64,000 nucleotides of DNA from assembly GCA_026397915.1 (NCBI GenBank), contig JAPLTX010000045.1:80915-144914 (forward strand), written 5' to 3'. The stretch is from Verrucomicrobiota bacterium (GTDB lineage: Bacteria > Verrucomicrobiota > Verrucomicrobiia > CAIQCK01). This document shows positions 36,326-42,811 of this stretch, one piece after another; position 1 is the stretch's first letter; the number at the start of each line of letters is the position of its first letter. Under the pieces are notes generated by a model that had not been told where the DNA came from, made no database searches, and saw only the letters and a list, made by a program, of their open reading frames with translations. Both the position numbers and the translations under genes were made by a program.

Positions 36326-36344
36326 CCCGCGACGGAGTCGCGGG
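36326..36344. repeat. 19-bp palindromic repeat, copy 2
   Basis: Identical to the palindrome at 34607-34625 and followed, like it, by the word gct. It lies in the 50-bp gap between two minus-strand genes, downstream of the DUF6807 gene. Confidence 0.6.
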
Positions 36345-36360
36345 CTACGTAGGGGCGAGC

Positions 36361-37287
36361 TTATCGCTGTGCCGCGATCCACTCGGCGTGGGCTTGCGCC
36401 ACCTTGCCCGCCGTGCAGTCGCCGCGATGAATCCAGAGACGATAGCGGAGCGTGACGGGCTTGCCGGGTTCGAGCTTGGCGGTTTCAAGCGCGGGCCAGG
36501 TTGGGTTCAGCACGCCGTAGTAACGCGTCAGCCACGTCGTCGGATGGTTCGGGTTCTTCGGATGATCAAAAATCGCAACGCCGCTGATCGTGTCGCCCGT
36601 GCCAAACTTCGCGGAGTAGTCGGCCCACGGCGCTTTGACTTGAACCGCGTCTTTCTCGATGCGGCCTGTCGGCAACGAAATGGAAGCGTCGCGGCGGGGC
36701 GCGTAACGAAGCGTAAAGCCGCCGTAGCCCTTGTTGCCGTCGTGACGACCGCTCATGTTCACCGGCTCTTTCTCAGTCTCCAGCGTCACGGTTACGTCCA
36801 TCGCGCGGCCCGTGTCGGTGCGACGATAAATGCTCGCCTCCACGGTCTCGCGGATGACCGACTGCTCGCCGAGAAACCAGCCGCTTTCGACGCCGAGCAC
36901 GGCGCAGTCGGCTTTCGTCTCACGCGCGAGCCATCGCTTGAACCGCTGTTGAATGCCGACGCACGCCCACGGGTCGTAGGTCTTGCCGCCGACGGTCACT
37001 TCCGGCCAGCCCCAGAACAACCCGCGGTGATGGAAATGGTCCTTCGGAAAATCCTCGGTAATAATGACGCCGTCGAGGTCGTAGATTGGGTGGAAATAAT
37101 CGGCGCGCCGATATTGTTCTTTCACGCCCTCCTTGAGTTGCAGGCCGTGGTTGAACACGAGCACCGGTTTGCCGGCCTCGGTCAGCTCCAGCTTGCCGCC
37201 GGCCTGCTCCGTCCAACGAAACGTATCTTCCGCGTGAACCGCGAACGCGAACATCGCGCCCGCCACCATCATCAGTGTGCTCTTCAT
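36361..37287 (-). CDS. Secreted DUF6807 / PmoA-like protein
   Basis: About 308 residues with a signal peptide (MKSTLMMVAGAMFAFAVHAED). The body has the landmarks of the DUF6807 family, often labelled methane oxygenase PmoA by annotation pipelines: YFHPIYDLDGVIITEDFP, DHFHHRGLFWGWPEV and GVAIFDHPKNPNHPTTW. There are several conserved His. It is not a methane monooxygenase subunit; family members cluster with carbohydrate oxidoreductases in Planctomycetes and Verrucomicrobia. It precedes the beta-propeller gene on the same strand. Confidence 0.8.
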   Translation of the reverse strand: MKSTLMMVAGAMFAFAVHAEDTFRWTEQAGGKLELTEAGKPVLVFNHGLQLKEGVKEQYRRADYFHPIYDLDGVIITEDFPKDHFHHRGLFWGWPEVTVGGKTYDPWACVGIQQRFKRWLARETKADCAVLGVESGWFLGEQSVIRETVEASIYRRTDTGRAMDVTVTLETEKEPVNMSGRHDGNKGYGGFTLRYAPRRDASISLPTGRIEKDAVQVKAPWADYSAKFGTGDTISGVAIFDHPKNPNHPTTWLTRYYGVLNPTWPALETAKLEPGKPVTLRYRLWIHRGDCTAGKVAQAHAEWIAAQR

Positions 37288-37481
37288 GTTGCTCGCGACT
37301 CCTTCCCGGGTGTTCCTGCGTCGGTGCCGGGGAACATTACTCGACTTGTGCCCCAAGTGGCACCGAAAAATATCCACGCCAAACACAGCAGAAATATTGA
37401 AAAAACATCTCCGGCTCGCCACACTGCCCGCGCGATTGCAGGCAATGGAAATCGCCGTCAGAAACCAATCATCGAAACACT

Positions 37482-38753
37482 ATGAGCACACCGCAAAACA
37501 AGCCTCTCGGAAAAGCACAATGGATGGTTCTGTTTGCCGCCCTACTGGGCTGGATGTTCGACGGCTTGGAAATGGGCTTGTTTCCCATCGCGGCGCGACC
37601 GGCTCTGATTGACCTGATGAAGGTGGGCGGCGGTGCCGCGCCCTCCCCCGCGGCCGAGGCGATGGTGGCGCAATGGATTTCCTATCTGACGGCGTTGTTC
37701 CTCCTCGGCGCGGCGTGCGGCGGCGTGCTCTTCGGATGGCTGGGCGACAAGCTGGGCCGCGTCCGCTCGATGGCGCTGAGCATTCTGGCCTATTCCTTCT
37801 TCACCGGCTGCTGCTACTTCGCGAACCAACCGTGGCAGCTCGGCATCTGCCGGTTCGCCTCGTCGCTCGGCATGGGCGGCGAATGGGCGCTCGGCGTGGC
37901 GCTGGTGATGGAATGCTGGCCGGAGCGACTGCGGCCCATTCTGGCCGGCGTCATCGGCGCGGCGGGAAACACCGGCTACCTGTTGATCGCGGCCCTGGCG
38001 ATGACGTTCAAGGTCACGCCCGAATCGTGGCGATGGACGATGCTGGCAGGAGCTTTACCCGCGCTGCTGGCGTTCTTCGTCATCGCTCTGATCCCGGAGT
38101 CCGACAAATGGAAGGAGTCTGTCAAGAAAGGCCCCGTAAAACCGTTCCGTGAAATCTTTGGGCCGAAGCTGCTGCGGCCGACGTTGCTGGCAACGGCGTT
38201 TGCCACCATCGCGCTTATCGGCACGTGGGGCGCGGTGACCGGCTTCCTGCCCTCCTGGGCGGACCAACTGGCGGGCCGGCAGAATCCCTACGCCAAGGGC
38301 ACCGTGCAGTTCGTGGTCTCCATCGGGGCGATCATCGGCTGCTTCTGCGCACCGCTTATTGGCGGCAAGTTCGGACGCCGGCCCACCTACTTTGGACTCT
38401 GCCTCTTCTCGCTCGCGGTTTGCGGGTTCCTCTTCTTCGGGCTGCACGAGTATAACCTGCTGTTTCTCATCACGGCCGGTCTGGCTGGCTGCGGAACGGC
38501 TTCGTTCTACGGCTGGTTGCCGCTCTACCTGCCCGAACTCTTCCCCACGCGCGTCCGCACCACCGGTCAGGGCCTGAGCTACAACTTCGGCCGCATTCTC
38601 GCCGCCGTCGGCGTCCTCTGCACGGGCCAGTTGATGAGCTTCTTCGGCGGCAGCTATCCTCACGCCTGCGGCACCATCATCCTCGTCTATGTGATCGGCA
38701 TGGTCCTCATCTGGATGGCCCCCGAGACCAAAGGCAAGCCGCTGCCGGAGTGA
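37482..38753 (+). CDS. MFS transporter, sugar/acid porter type
   Basis: The 423-residue protein has 12 membrane helices and MFS loop signatures GWLGDKLGRVRSM (motif A between helices 2 and 3) and GGKFGRRPTYFG in the second half, with FDGLEMGLFPIAARP in helix 1, as in metabolite:H+ symporters of the SHS/AAHS type. It is divergent from the DUF6807 gene, the 194-bp gap holding both promoters. The neighbourhood suggests a sugar or sugar acid as substrate. Confidence 0.85.
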   Translation: MSTPQNKPLGKAQWMVLFAALLGWMFDGLEMGLFPIAARPALIDLMKVGGGAAPSPAAEAMVAQWISYLTALFLLGAACGGVLFGWLGDKLGRVRSMALSILAYSFFTGCCYFANQPWQLGICRFASSLGMGGEWALGVALVMECWPERLRPILAGVIGAAGNTGYLLIAALAMTFKVTPESWRWTMLAGALPALLAFFVIALIPESDKWKESVKKGPVKPFREIFGPKLLRPTLLATAFATIALIGTWGAVTGFLPSWADQLAGRQNPYAKGTVQFVVSIGAIIGCFCAPLIGGKFGRRPTYFGLCLFSLAVCGFLFFGLHEYNLLFLITAGLAGCGTASFYGWLPLYLPELFPTRVRTTGQGLSYNFGRILAAVGVLCTGQLMSFFGGSYPHACGTIILVYVIGMVLIWMAPETKGKPLPE

Positions 38754-38776
38754 GTGCGGCCACGAACTTCGATACA

Positions 38777-38884
38777 GCCGAAGGCTCTGGACTGCTGTAG
38801 GAACTACAGCTTTCGGAGCGCCTGTTGTGCGGCGAGATCGGGAGCGAAGAGCTGCGATGCTCGCAGCAGTCCAGAGCCTTCGGC
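38777..38884. repeat. Palindromic element, perfect 21-base arms
   Basis: Arms 38777-38797 and 38864-38884 are exact reverse complements (gccgaaggctctggac plus five more bases) around a 66-base centre with a smaller hairpin near its left end (tgtaggaactaca). It lies 23 bases after the MFS stop and looks like a dispersed intergenic repeat unit. Confidence 0.75.
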
Positions 38885-38924
38885 GTCACAGACAACAGTT
38901 GAACTCCAACGCCACCAGAACCGC

Positions 38925-39000
38925 AAGGTGGGTCGCGACCTCCGGGCGCGACAGTCCGTGAGCTGTGGAAGAATCGCGCCCGGAGGTCGCGATCCACCTT
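38925..39000. repeat. Palindromic element, 27-base arms, possible bidirectional terminator
   Basis: Arms 38925-38951 and 38974-39000 pair over 27 bases with a single G-T wobble, loop 22 bases. It lies between two converging genes (MFS stop 38753, hypothetical stop 39007), the expected place for a bidirectional terminator. Confidence 0.75.
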
Positions 39001-39006
39001 GCCAAC

Positions 39007-39801
39007 CTACGCGCCCGGCGGTGGCGCGGGCGGCTGCGGGGCGGGCGTCGCGGCCTGCGGACGCTGCGTGTGGTTCTGCAAGAGACTCTGCTGCATGTAA
39101 ACGTCCAGCTTCTCCGGCTGGCGCGCATAGACCTCCGCGATCTTCAGCAGATTCAGGAACAGCATCAGTTGCAGATTCTCCCGCGCGAGGTTTTTGCCTT
39201 CCTGCGCCGCACTCTTGACGCCGCTCGCAGCTTCGCTGGCGCCATAGACCGCCGTCCAGCCGTCCAGCAACGCCTGCGCCTTGAGCACCGTTGGCGCGCC
39301 GAGGTCGGCTTGATGCGTCGTGACGGCGTCCAGGAGCGCCTGCAAATGCTCCGTCACTTCGTCATCGCGGCATTTGTTGAAGACGTTGCGGCCCTGCGGG
39401 AAACATTCCAGCAGTTGCGGCGCGCTGTCGCCGTATTGGCCGATGACCACACCGGCGATCTTCGCGACGCCCGCGGGCAACGCCTTGCGGTATTCGTTCT
39501 TCGCCTGCTTCGACCCTTCACGCACTCCGAGCTGCGTCAGATCGCCAACAGCCTTCGTGTCCACCAACCCCAGCGCGCTCTGCGTGGCCGTGATGCGATC
39601 CGTGAAGTCCCCCGTCGCGTTGTTGCTGATCATCCGTTGAATGTGGTCCGTCGTGAAGGCGGCCAACTCCGCCAGACTGATGCCGGGATCGTCGAACGGG
39701 TTTTCGAGGAAGTAATGGAGGTTTTTCATCGTCGTGGGGTGGGCATCCGGCGAGCCAAATCGCGCGCCACTGTTAAAAAAAGTATATCCGTAGCGGGCCA
39801 T
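39007..39801 (-). CDS. Hypothetical protein with Pro-rich C-terminus
   Basis: About 264 residues, no signal peptide or membrane helix. The N-terminus (MARYGYTFFNSGARFGSP) is aromatic, the middle is helical, with KNEYRKALPAGVAKIAGVVIG and a stretch rich in Ala and Leu (LQLMLFLNLLKIAEVYARQ), and the tail is almost all Pro, Ala and Gln (residues about 250-264). I do not recognise the family. Start alternatives are ATG 39729 (MKNLHYF) and an upstream one near AAGGAG at about 39825. It reads away from the tandem repeat array. Confidence 0.55.
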   Translation of the reverse strand: MARYGYTFFNSGARFGSPDAHPTTMKNLHYFLENPFDDPGISLAELAAFTTDHIQRMISNNATGDFTDRITATQSALGLVDTKAVGDLTQLGVREGSKQAKNEYRKALPAGVAKIAGVVIGQYGDSAPQLLECFPQGRNVFNKCRDDEVTEHLQALLDAVTTHQADLGAPTVLKAQALLDGWTAVYGASEAASGVKSAAQEGKNLARENLQLMLFLNLLKIAEVYARQPEKLDVYMQQSLLQNHTQRPQAATPAPQPPAPPPGA

Positions 39802-39910
39802 AAACAGCCGGATGATCTCCTTTCTTATGGCGCAGACTGCTCGCAACTCGACGGCCTGTCAATGGCTATTTTTGCTCATCTTCCAGCAACCGCGCCATTT
39901 GCATAGGCGT

Positions 39911-40197
39911 CCATGCGTCTCGAAGCCACCCGGTGGAATTTCAGTCCCCTCCGAGACGTCTCGAAACGACCTGTGGAAATACCAGCCCACTTCGAGACGC
40001 CTCGAAACGAATCGGCAGAATCCCAGTGCCCTCCGAGATGTCTCGAAACGACTCGGCAGAATCCCAACCCGCTCCGAGACGTCTCGAAACCACCCGTCAG
40101 GATTCCAGCCCCCTTCGAGACGTCTCGATGCCACCCCATGAAATCCAAACGCGCTTCGAGGCGTCCGGACGCTCCTCCTCAGCATTCGGACGGCCTT
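39911..40197. repeat. Seven-unit 41-bp tandem repeat with palindromic core
   Basis: Units start at 39911, 39952, 39993, 40034, 40075, 40116 and 40157, each exactly 41 bases. The core is the 12-base perfect palindrome cgagacgtctcg (exact in units at 39952, 40075 and 40116, one change in 39993 and 40034, more decayed at both ends), followed by aaacga, then a variable middle and cccctt. Units diverge toward the edges. Both strands are nearly stop-free here, but 41 is not a multiple of 3, so the units change frame and coding is unlikely. The gap from 39802 to 40413 holds nothing else but the array and the cassette boundary. Confidence 0.85.
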
Positions 40198-40354
40198 CCA
40201 CGCGCGCTGGAGCCGCTCGGCGGGGCTTGGACGGCTGCCGCTCTGTCTGCCTTTGCCGATTCCAATATGAAGAACAAACCGCTTGCAACTGGCTGCAATC
40301 GGCGTAAAAAGGCACAAAGAATAAACGAAATGCCAACCATGATAGGCCGCAATC

Positions 40355-40380
40355 TGTGGCCTAATACCTGTTAGGCCACA
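40355..40380. repeat. Short hairpin at the upstream cassette boundary, possible collapsed attC
   Basis: tgtggcctaa (40355-40364) and ttaggccaca (40371-40380) are a perfect inverted repeat with a 6-base loop. The first arm contains GCCTAAT, close to an R'' core, and the second completes GTTAGGC (40370-40376), a good R' core. It could be an attC site that lost its central stem, or a secondary insertion site. Confidence 0.5.
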
Positions 40381-41341
40381 TCGAGCGCACGCCATCAAAC
40401 ACAACGTCAACGTATGAACAAAGACACAAAACCAAAGATTTGCTTCGTGATTGCGCCGATTGGCGCTGATGCAAGTGACGTTCGAGTGCGGTCAGACCAA
40501 GTGCTCAAGCACGTCATTGGGCCTTCCGCCCGCGACTGCGGCTACGAGCCAATACGAGCAGACCAGATTTCGGAGCCTGGCCTCATCACCTCGCAAGCCA
40601 TACAGCACATCGTGGAGGATCCACTCGTCATCGCAGACCTCACAGGGCGCAACCCCAATGTCTTTTACGAGCTTGCACTCCGTCACGCACTCAAGAAGGC
40701 CGTTGTTCAGATCATCCACGCCACCGAATCCATCCCGTTTGATGTCGCGGCGAGTCGCACCGTCCATGTTGACCATCACGACCTCGATAGCGTCGCCAAA
40801 GCGAGGGAGGAGATTGTTCGGCAGATTCGCGCAGTCGAGAAGAACCCGGAAGAGGTAGATACACCGATTTCGGTCGCGGTAGAGTTGCAGTTCCTCCGCA
40901 AGAGCGACAATCCGTTGGAGAAGAGCAATGCAGAGATTATTACGATGCTTCAAGAGATTAAGGCGGGTCTGGCTGAGGTTCGCGATGAGCCTCGCCGCCG
41001 GCGTATGGACCCTCGTATGTTGGACGAGATGATGATGAATTACGACAGGCTCAATCGAGCCTTGGACTTCGACGAGGAAAAGCCGTTATCGAAAGAACAG
41101 ATTGAGGCGGTTCGTCATGGTTTGAACCGGTTCGGGCGGGTCATGGAGCAGATGTGCATGGAGTCTGGTATGCCGCCAGAAATGTTCATGCGCCGCTTCA
41201 GACGGGGTGGCGGCAAGTCAGAGACACCTTGATTATGATGTGGCCTAACAAAATCGGTTGAGCGAACGGGGATGAGCCGTTCACGTTTGTCTTGTTGTTC
41301 GGAGGTCATCGGCGGCTCATCCCCGTCGCTCACCTCTGTCG
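40371..41341 (+). mobile_element. Single integron-type gene cassette
   Basis: The unit runs from the base after G of an R' core (GTTAGGC, 40370-40376) to the G of a second R' (GTTAGCC, 41341-41347). It holds one ORF and ends in an attC structure. Its first 11 bases (ttaggccacat) are the exact complement of the R'' arm (atgtggcctaa, 41238-41248), so the free circular cassette would have a perfectly paired core, while the inserted form has one mismatch. That is what integrase-mediated insertion predicts. No integrase gene is present in the window. Confidence 0.72.
40414..41232 (+). CDS. Cassette-borne nucleoside 2-deoxyribosyltransferase/TIR-like protein
   Basis: The 272-residue protein begins with a Rossmann-like domain (KICFVIAPIGADASDVRVRS) and carries VIADLTGRNPNVFYELALRH (residues 72-91), the signature of a broad group of nucleoside 2-deoxyribosyltransferase/TIR-like proteins; Asp75 and Glu86 are candidates for nucleotide contacts or catalysis. 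Residues 110-160 continue the fold, and the last 100 are helical and highly charged, rich in Arg and Met, with no known domain. The coding sequence looks AT-richer than its neighbours. There is no clear ribosome site, common in cassettes. Relatives often occur in defence-type settings; an NAD- or nucleotide-cleaving role is inference. Confidence 0.8.
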   Translation: MNKDTKPKICFVIAPIGADASDVRVRSDQVLKHVIGPSARDCGYEPIRADQISEPGLITSQAIQHIVEDPLVIADLTGRNPNVFYELALRHALKKAVVQIIHATESIPFDVAASRTVHVDHHDLDSVAKAREEIVRQIRAVEKNPEEVDTPISVAVELQFLRKSDNPLEKSNAEIITMLQEIKAGLAEVRDEPRRRRMDPRMLDEMMMNYDRLNRALDFDEEKPLSKEQIEAVRHGLNRFGRVMEQMCMESGMPPEMFMRRFRRGGGKSETP

Positions 41342-41352
41342 TTAGCCCACAT
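41238..41352 (+). other. attC recombination site
   Basis: R'' GCCTAAC (41243-41249) and R' GTTAGCC (41341-41347) lie in 12-base outer arms (41238-41249 with 41341-41352) that pair with one mismatch. Six unpaired bases flank each core on the inside. The L stem pairs 41256-41279 with 41313-41334 over 22 base pairs and leaves two extrahelical bases, T41259 and A41266. The 33-base end loop is 41280-41312. Core pair, spacers and extrahelical bases on one side only are the defining features of attC sites. Confidence 0.8.
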
Positions 41353-41432
41353 TCCTTCGCACTTCGCCGACTCTTCCGCTCCGCCGCCCGGACTTTTGCC
41401 GTTGCGCCTGCTGCGCGTGACCGCTATCGTCT

Positions 41433-41449
41433 GAGACGCAATGCGTCTC
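41433..41449. promoter_or_regulatory. Palindrome spanning the start codon of the c-di-AMP synthase gene
   Basis: gagacgca and tgcgtctc are perfect 8-base arms on either side of base 41441, the A of the ATG. In mRNA this could hide the start codon; in DNA it could be an operator. Its gagacg/cgtctc half sites also occur in the 41-bp repeats 1.3 kb upstream. Confidence 0.4.
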
Positions 41450-42811
41450 GATAAATTACTCACACGCAACCGGGTCATTGATCTCAAGAGCCGCGAACCC
41501 AAGGCGGTGTTGGCGGAGATGGTGGAGGTGGTCTGCAAGTCGGACCCGAAGTTGAATTCCGAACGACTGCTGAAGGCGCTGCTGGCCCGCGAGAATACAT
41601 TGACGACGGCGATGGGCCACGGCGTGGCCATCCCGCACGCGCGGTTGCCGATGAAGCGGCGGTTCATCTGCGCGGTGGGCCGCAGTTCGCAGGGGATCAT
41701 CTATGACCAGTCCCACCAGCAGCCGGTGCATCTGGTGGTGATGCTCGTGGCCAGTTCGAAGGAGAAGGCGTTCCTGCGGGTGCTCAACGCGACGGCGGAT
41801 TTTGCCAAGGACGTGGACACGGTGAAACGGATCGTTCACGCGGAGTCGCCGGAGGAGGCGTTCAAGATCATCACGCGGACATGGGGGCCGAGCACGGCGC
41901 GCGTGCCGACGACGCATGGCGCGCTGAACCGCTCGCTGATGTCGCACGCCATCGCGCTGGGCCGGCAGCACTACGTCAGCAGCGTGTTCCTGTTCGCGGA
42001 CGCGCTGACGAACCTGGACCAGGCATCGCGGCTTTGCGCGGATTACGACGTGATCGTGGTGACGCGGAACAAGCCGGAGCAATACCGCAACGACCGGCGG
42101 GTGAAAGATGTCATCCAGATTTCCAGCGGCAGCGGCGACCGCGTGGGACAGCTCAAGCTGGCGATGTTGCTCGCGCTGACACGCGGCCTGATCCGCCGCG
42201 ACGAGCGCATCATCTGCATCGCCGGCCTGCCCGGCAGCGGCCTGCTCGACACGCTGGTGCTGGTGGACGCCGCGCGCGAATATCAGATGCTGTTCTCGCC
42301 GGAGGAAGTGCCGTTGCCCGAAGACCTGCGCCCGGAGGTGCTGGAGCGCGTCATCGGCATCGCCGGCAGCCTCGCCGCCGAGGGGCGCGAGGGCAAACCG
42401 GTGGGCACCATTTTCGTCGTCGGCGACACCGATCACGTGCAGAAGTCCTGCCGGCCGATGGTCATCAATCCGTTCTACGGCTATCGCGAAGACGACCGCA
42501 ATATCCTCGACCCGTTCATGGAGGAGACGGTGAAGGAGTTCAGCTCGATTGACGGGGCGTTCATCATCCGCGGCGACGGCGTCATCATGAGCGCGGGCAG
42601 CTACCTGTTGCCGAGCGTTCCCGGCCAGGAACTGCCAAGCGGCTACGGCGCGCGCCACGAAGCCGCCGCGGGCATCACCGCCAGCACCAACGCCATCGCC
42701 ATCGTGATCAGCGAGTCCACCCGCCAGGTCAGCGTGTTCCGCAAGGGCGCGATGATCACCGCTCTCGACACCAAGGGTCAGAGCAAGACCAACAACAACC
42801 TCAGCCGATGA
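41441..42811 (+). CDS. PTS EIIA / PK_C-like / DAC-domain diadenylate cyclase fusion
   Basis: The 456-residue protein has three parts. Residues 1-150 are a fructose-type PTS EIIA domain with active-site His66 (GVAIPHARLP). Residues about 160-340 look like the pyruvate kinase C-terminal-like domain found in archaeal DacZ (SSVFLFADALTNLDQASRLC, YDVIVVTRNK). Residues 345-440 are a DisA_N/DAC domain: DGAFIIRGDGVI (DGA, 371-373) and GARHEAAAGITASTNAIA (RH-x-AA, 405-409; canonical RHRAA has Arg where this has Glu). It would make c-di-AMP from two ATP, with the EIIA part perhaps linking this to phosphorylation state. It overlaps the next gene by 4 bases. Confidence 0.8.
   Translation: MRLDKLLTRNRVIDLKSREPKAVLAEMVEVVCKSDPKLNSERLLKALLARENTLTTAMGHGVAIPHARLPMKRRFICAVGRSSQGIIYDQSHQQPVHLVVMLVASSKEKAFLRVLNATADFAKDVDTVKRIVHAESPEEAFKIITRTWGPSTARVPTTHGALNRSLMSHAIALGRQHYVSSVFLFADALTNLDQASRLCADYDVIVVTRNKPEQYRNDRRVKDVIQISSGSGDRVGQLKLAMLLALTRGLIRRDERIICIAGLPGSGLLDTLVLVDAAREYQMLFSPEEVPLPEDLRPEVLERVIGIAGSLAAEGREGKPVGTIFVVGDTDHVQKSCRPMVINPFYGYREDDRNILDPFMEETVKEFSSIDGAFIIRGDGVIMSAGSYLLPSVPGQELPSGYGARHEAAAGITASTNAIAIVISESTRQVSVFRKGAMITALDTKGQSKTNNNLSR

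Noticed and set aside
36361..37287. Methane monooxygenase PmoA
   Set aside because: The PmoA label of this family is misleading. The protein is a secreted soluble DUF6807 member, not a membrane copper enzyme subunit.
39911..40197. CRISPR array
   Set aside because: The sequence between palindromes is itself repeated with drift, the repeat core is only 12 bp, and no cas gene is present.
39812..40410. Several open frames on both strands across the 41-bp array
   Set aside because: They owe their openness to the GC-rich repeat. The 41-bp period shifts frame every unit, and no ribosome site or family match exists.
40369..41250. Transposon with 13-bp terminal inverted repeats
   Set aside because: The inverted ends are real, but there is no transposase or target duplication, and the downstream arm is part of a complete attC fold, which explains the pairing better.
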